A DNA stretch of 64,000 nucleotides from the NCBI RefSeq assembly GCF_023856365.1, contig NC_064537.1, positions 1,462,001 through 1,526,000 of the forward strand, given 5' to 3'. Made by a program: the position numbers and the translations under genes. Of this stretch, positions 59,224 through 64,000 are shown one piece after another. The notes beneath the pieces are model-generated. The model saw nothing but the letters and a program-made list of their open reading frames with translations. It made no database searches and was not told the origin of the DNA. Position 1 is the first letter of the stretch; each line of letters opens with the position of its first letter. The stretch comes from Brienomyrus brachyistius. Its lineage: Eukaryota; Chordata; Actinopteri; Osteoglossiformes; Mormyridae.

Positions 59224-59252
59224 GTCCGGACCGGATGAAGTCCGGTCCGGAC
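59224..59252. repeat. 11-bp perfect hairpin in 3' LTR U5
   Basis: GTCCGGACCGG (59224-59234) and CCGGTCCGGAC (59242-59252) with loop ATGAAGT. Most of the right arm is absent from the matching position of the 5' LTR (about 53735). Confidence 0.88.
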
Positions 59253-59364
59253 TGCATTTTTACTTGCAGCAAGTAAAAAATCATTGCAGCTGTCCGTGTT
59301 GTTTTGTGTTCAGAGACTGGTTGGTTTTCAGCGTATGTTTAGGGGAAAAATACCCAACAGGCAT

Positions 59365-59545
59365 GTATGTATTACATTGTGGACACTAATTATTTAAAAA
59401 TCTGTAATTAAAATTAGAAAGACAAAAATGCCAAAGGTATTTTGCTGTTGGTTACTTATGGCTAAGGTTAGGGCTGGGTATGGATTAACATTGCTGGTAT
59501 TTGGATTATGTCCATAGAAATGAATGCAAAGTCCTCACAAACATA
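59365..59545 (-). mobile_element. MITE fragment of the 14044 family, reverse orientation
   Basis: GTATTACATTGTGGAC, GGTTACTTATGGCTAAGGTTAGGGCTGGG (in parts) and CATAGAAATGAATGCAAAGT are the reverse complement of family motifs at 35219-35420 and 41467-41570. It abuts the retroviral target duplication. Confidence 0.7.
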
Positions 59546-60365
59546 TTAGCTTAAACATATCCATTTCTCTGTGTGTATTTCCCACCCAGCAGCTTTGGCC
59601 TGGCTCCTCGCCCAGGGTCTTACAGGTGGGGGCCTGATTATTTTTGCAGAGTAGAACGTATCGATTGGCATCCCTCAATCCTGTCGCCCCGCGGTAGAGC
59701 GGCTTCAGTGGGCCACCCAGGTTAAATCGAGCCCCAGGACATGCTGGGTGATGCAGGCCTCTGCGAAGAGCCGCCTGGCTCACGGCGATATTCCCCATGG
59801 TGCTTGGCCATTCGCTACGTTTGTCTGGAAATCGATGTGAAAAAGCTGTATGAAGGTCGCCTACTGTGTGAACCCCTCCCCCCGCACCACCTTCGTCCAG
59901 GAGCCCCATTCACACCTCCTTCACCTCCCCTCACTTTGCTTTCCTTCACATTTGCCATCCTAGGCCCACAAGCCTCGGCACACCCTCCCCATCTCACCTT
60001 CCCTACACCAACCAATCAGACGGAGCAAATCATCTGCTGGGGAACAAAAGTGGCCTGAAGCAGTCGGTGAAACAGTTGCTTGGCGGTAATGCAGGGAGTG
60101 CACAGGAATATGGTGCGTAATGCGGAGAGCGGAGGAGGGAGATGCCGGCCGCAATTCGGCGTAGATTTCGCTGGCAGCTCTCGCCTACAGTCCACCCAGT
60201 GCTGGTTACTAGCTGTCCTTCAAGCAGCCAGCCATGAAACGCCCCCATAGGCGCAGCCGCCTCCGTCAGCTAGGCGTCATACTCAACTCACTGCCTCGCC
60301 AAGAAGAACCTAATTGGCGGCTCGCTTAAGCCCGGAAACTAATGAGTGTGTGTACCAGCTCCTCA
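59546..60365. other. Intergenic, no supported gene
   Basis: GC-richer unique sequence. The 124-codon minus frame (59535-59909) and 105-codon plus frame (59741-60058) have no recognisable domain. Confidence 0.4.
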
Positions 60366-60367
60366 GT

Positions 60368-60735
60368 CACACACGGGCACACACGCAGGCAGACACGCAG
60401 GCAGACATGCAGGCCGGCAGACAGATACACACATAGGCAGACACGTGAGCACACAGGCAGGCAGACATGCGAGCAGGCAGACATGCGGGCAGGCAGGCGG
60501 GTGCACACAGAGGCAGATATGTGGGCAGGCAGACATGCAGGCAGGCAGACGGATACACACACAGGCAGACACGTGGGCACACAGACAGGCAGGCAGGCAG
60601 GCGAGTGCACACAGAGGCAGACATGTGGGCAGACATGCGGGCAGACATGCAGGCAGGCACGTGAGCACATACGCAGGCAAACATGCAGGCAGGCATATGG
60701 ATGCATGCACAAGCAGACATGCAGACACACCCATA
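60368..60735. repeat. GCAGGCAGACA-type minisatellite
   Basis: CAGGCAGACATGCAGGCAGG and ACACACAGGCAGACACGTGG modules alternate with periods near 12, 16 and about 110 bp. Confidence 0.9.
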
Positions 60736-61034
60736 TACATAGACAGGCATGCACCGCTGAAACTCTGAGAAGGTTTAACACTTTAACACTTCTAAATCTT
60801 TTAGTGAGTCTCTTTTGTCCGCAGCTGGAATCATGCCTGCTGGGTCATTTTATGCGATATGAGAAAATTATTCTTGGAAAATTTTTGAAAAAATTTAAAG
60901 TGTGCCTTGTTTTCATATGTAATTCAAAGTGAATATTTATTATTTAAGAACTGTACAGATCACGTCTCCATAATTGTGGGTGCATGCCATTTCTCCCAAG
61001 TTTTTTTTGTTGTTTTGTTTTCTTGTGCATGCAT
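60736..61034. other. Intergenic, no supported gene
   Basis: AT-rich, no gene seen. Confidence 0.4.
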
Positions 61035-61035
61035 G

Positions 61036-64000
61036 CCCTGCAGTGGACTGCTATCCCATTCAGGGTGTCCCTGACACGTGGCCCTGCAGTGGACCGCTAT
61101 CCCGTTCAGGGTGTCCCTGACACGTGGCCCTGCAGTGGACCGCTATCCCGTTCAGGGTGTCCCTGACACGTGGCCCGCAGTGGACCGCTATCCCGTTCAG
61201 GGTTTCCCTGACATGTGGCCCGCAGTGGACCGCTATCCCGTTCAGGGTGTCCCTGTAACGTGGCCCTGCAGTGGACCGCTATCCCGTTCAGGGTGTCCCT
61301 GTCACGTGGCCCTGCAGTGGACCGCTATCCCGTTCAGGGTGTCCCTGACACGTGGCCCACAGTGGACCGCTATCCCGTTCAGGGTGTCCCTGACACGTGG
61401 TCCTGCAGTGGACCGCTATCCCGTTCAGGGTGTCCCTGACACGTGGCCCACAGTGGACCGCTATCCCGTTCAGGGTGTCCCTGACACGTGGCCCTGCAGT
61501 GGACCGCTATCCCGTTCAGGGTGTCCCTAACATGTGGCCCGCAGTGGACCGCTATCCCGTTCAGGGTGTCCCTGTAACGTGGCCCTGCAGTGGACCGCTA
61601 TCCCGTTCAGGGTGTCCCTGTCACGTGGCCCTGCAGTGGACCGCTATCCCGTTCAGGGTGTCCCTGACACGTGGCCCACAGTGGACCGCTATCCCGTTCA
61701 GGGTGTCCCTGACACGTGGCCCTGCAGTGGACCGCTATCCCGTTCAGGGTGTCCCTGTCACGTGCCCCACAATGGACCGCTATCCCGTTCCGGATGTCCC
61801 TGTCACATGGCCCGCAGTGGACCGCTATCCCATTCAGGGTGTCCCTGTCACGTGGCCCGCAATGGACCGCTATCCCGTTCAGGATGTCCCTGTAACGTAG
61901 CCCTGCAGTGGACCGCTATCCCATTCAGGGTGTCCCTGTCACGTGGCCCTGCAGTGGACCGCTATCCCGTTCAGGGTGTCCCTGTCACGTGGCCCTGCAG
62001 TGGACCGCTATCCCATTCGGGGTGTCCCTGACACGTGGCCCGCAATGGACTGCTATCCCGTTCAGGGTGTCCCTGTCACGTGGCCCGCAGTAGACTGCTA
62101 TCCCATTCAGGGTGTCCCTGTCACGTGGCCCGTAGTGGACTGCTATCCCATTCAGGGTGTCCCTATAACGTGGCCCTGAGGTGGACCGCTATCCCGTTCA
62201 GGGTGTCCCTGACACTTGGCCCGCAGTGGACCGCTATCCCGTTCAGGGTGTCCCTGTCACGTGGCCCGCAGTGGACCGCTATCCCGTTCAGGGTTTCCCT
62301 GACATGTGGCCCGCAGTGGACCGCTATCCCGTTCAGGGTGTCCCTGTAACGTGGCCCTGCAGTGGACCGCTATCCCGTTCAGGGTGTCCCTGTCACGTGG
62401 CCCTGCAGTGGACCGCTATCCCGTTCAGGGTGTCCCTGACACGTGGTCCTGCAGTGGACCACTATCCCGTTCAGGGTGTCCCTGACACGTGGCCCACAGT
62501 GGACCGCTATCCCGTTCAGGGTGTCCCTGACACGTGGCCCTGCAGTGGACCGCTATCCCGTTCAGGGTGTCCCTGTCACGTGGCCCTGCAGTGGACCGCT
62601 ATCCCGTTCAGGGTGTCCCTGACACGTGGCCCACAGTGGACCGCTATCCCGTTCAGGGTGTCCCTGACACGTGGCCCTGCAGTGGACCGCTATCCCGTTC
62701 AGGGTGTCCCTGTCACGTGCCCCACAATGGACCGCTATCCCGTTCCGGATGTCCCTGTCACATGGCCCGCAGTGGACCGCTATCCCATTCAGGGTGTCCC
62801 TGTCACGTGGCCCGCAATGGACCGCTATCCCGTTCAGGATGTCCCTGTAACGTAGCCCTGCAGTGGACCGCTATCCCATTCAGGGTGTCCCTGTCACGTG
62901 GCCCTGCAGTGGACCGCTATCCCGTTCAGGGTGTCCCTGTCACGTGGCCCTGCAGTGGACCGCTATCCCATTCGGGGTGTCCCTGACACGTGGCCCGCAA
63001 TGGACTGCTATCCCGTTCAGGGTGTCCCTGTCACGTGGCCCGCAGTAGACTGCTATCCCGTTCAGGGTGTCCCTGTCACGTGGCCCGCAGTGGACTGCTA
63101 TCCCATTCAGGGTGTCCCTATAACGTGGCCCTGAGGTGGACCGCTATCCCGTTCAGGGTGTCCCTGACACTTGGCCCGCAGTGGACCGCTATCCCGTTCA
63201 GGGTGTCCCTGACACTTGGCCCGCAGTGGACCGCTATCCCGTTCAGGGTGTCCCTGACACTTGGCCCGCAGTGGACCGCTATCCCGTTCAGGGTGTCCCT
63301 GTCACGTGGCCCGCAGTGGACCGATATCCCGTTCATGGTGTCCCTGACACGTGGCCCGCAGTGGACCGCTATCCCGTTCAGGGTGTCCCTGACACGTGGC
63401 CCTGCGGTGGACCGCTATCCCGTTCAGGGTGTCAATGACACGTGGCCCTGCGGTGGACCGCTATCCCGTTCAGGGTGTCCCTGACACGTGGCCCGCAGTG
63501 GACCGCTATCCCGTTCAGGGTGTCCCTGACACGTGGCCCTGCGGTGGACCGCTATCCCGTTCAGGGTGTCCCTGACACGTGGCACTGCAGTGGGCCACTA
63601 TCCCGTTCAGGGTGTCCTTGACACGTGGCCCGCAGTGGACCGCTATCCCATTCAGGGTGTCCCTGACACGTGGCCCGCAGTGGACCGCTATCCCGTTCGG
63701 GGTGTCCCTGTCACGTGGCCCGCAATGGACCGCTATCCCGTTCGGGGTGTCCCTGACACGTGGCCCGCAATGGACCGCTATCCCGTTCAGGGTGTCCCTG
63801 ACACGTGGTCCTGCAGTGGACCACTATCCCGTTCAGGGTGTCCCTGACACGTGGCCCACAGTGGACCGCTATCCCGTTCAGGGTGTCCCTGACACGTGGC
63901 CCTGCAGTGGACCGCTATCCCGTTCAGGGTGTCCCTGTCACGTGGCCCTGCAGTGGACCGCTATCCCGTTCAGGGTGTCCCTGACACGTGGCCCACAGTG
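61036..64000. repeat. 44-46-bp minisatellite with one E-box in most units, about 65 copies, runs off the window
   Basis: The unit is GGACCGCTATCCCGTTCAGG followed by GTGTCCCTGACACGTGGCCCTGCAGT. Variants are GACACG/GTCACG/GTAACG, CCCTGCAG/CCCGCAG/CCCACAG and CCCGTT/CCCATT. A block of about 955 bp is repeated: 61908-62170 reappears at 62863-63125 with nearly all variants conserved. The PVQGVPDTW-type periodic frames come from the repeat. Confidence 0.97.

Larger units (their letters stand above)
53473..59359 (+). mobile_element. Defective endogenous retrovirus with nested insertions, 5.9 kb
   Basis: GGCAT occurs at 53468-53472 and 59360-59364, a perfect 5-bp target duplication. Both LTRs start TGTTAGAGAAATA and end ATACCCAACA. 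Internal order is LTR, primer site, RNase H fragment, integrase, envelope fragments, polypurine tract, LTR. Gag, protease and reverse transcriptase are absent: RNase H sequence begins almost at the primer site. Frames are broken by stops and frameshifts. A gamma-like CX6CC motif in the envelope and a GPY/F integrase C-terminus point to the gamma/epsilon-like group. Replication-incompetent. Confidence 0.92.
56840..59359 (+). repeat. 3' LTR with nested insertions, 2520 bp
   Basis: The left limit is the polypurine tract plus TGTTAGAGAAATA, and the right limit is ATACCCAACA plus the target duplication. Only 59028-59359 aligns with the 5' LTR; AATAAA is at 59152-59157. The additional 2.1 kb includes a second polyadenylation-like AATAAA (57424-57429), a minus-strand LTR-like block, a hAT MITE and a possible DNA-transposon piece near 58730-59020. 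Confidence 0.75.

Noticed and set aside
61036..63900. Repetitive PVQGVPDTW-type frames that look like a tandem-repeat protein
   Set aside because: The 44-46-bp units vary in length, so frames break irregularly, and the same array is open in several frames.

Overview
The window looks like nuclear DNA of a ray-finned fish, most likely a teleost. The evidence is long CA/GT microsatellites, many minisatellites, fish-type Tc1 and hAT transposons, a tRNA-derived SINE, an endogenous retrovirus (ERV) and one multi-exon gene with GT-AG introns. I see no prokaryotic gene organisation. The species cannot be fixed from the sequence alone.

Layout. 1-16 kb: AT-rich intergenic DNA with a 394-bp hAT-like MITE (2882-3275), eight or more tandem arrays and a CA-flanked MITE (14044-14334). 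16.1-24.35 kb: one 8.3-kb array of a 36-bp pyrimidine-rich unit. 25.75-27.64 kb: a nearly pure purine 32-bp array, followed by a SINE. 28-33 kb: the least repetitive stretch, CpG-rich at about 29.5-32.2 kb, possibly regulatory. 33-45.5 kb: more minisatellites, a degraded minus-strand Tc1 element (about 36.45-37.29 kb) and a Tc1-family element with 286-bp terminal inverted repeats and an internally deleted transposase (43063-44231). 45.77-48.84 kb: a block bounded by short inverted termini that carries a minus-strand gene with three coding exons (187 codons). It is the only intact host-type gene structure I can support. 51.9-53.46 kb: CA- and GT-rich arrays. 53473-59359: an ERV with a 5-bp target duplication, a tRNA-Tyr-type primer site, loss of gag through reverse transcriptase, broken RNase H, integrase and envelope remnants, and an oversized 3' LTR containing further insertions. 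61.04 kb to the window end: a 45-46-bp array with an E-box in most units.

Tandem arrays fill roughly a third of the window. Several unit lengths are multiples of three (12, 27, 30, 36, 45, 57 bp), which explains most long open frames on both strands, including one of about 1,450 codons. I treat these as non-coding. The most informative objects are the nested ERV locus, the TIR-bounded gene and the deletion-derivative Tc1 element.
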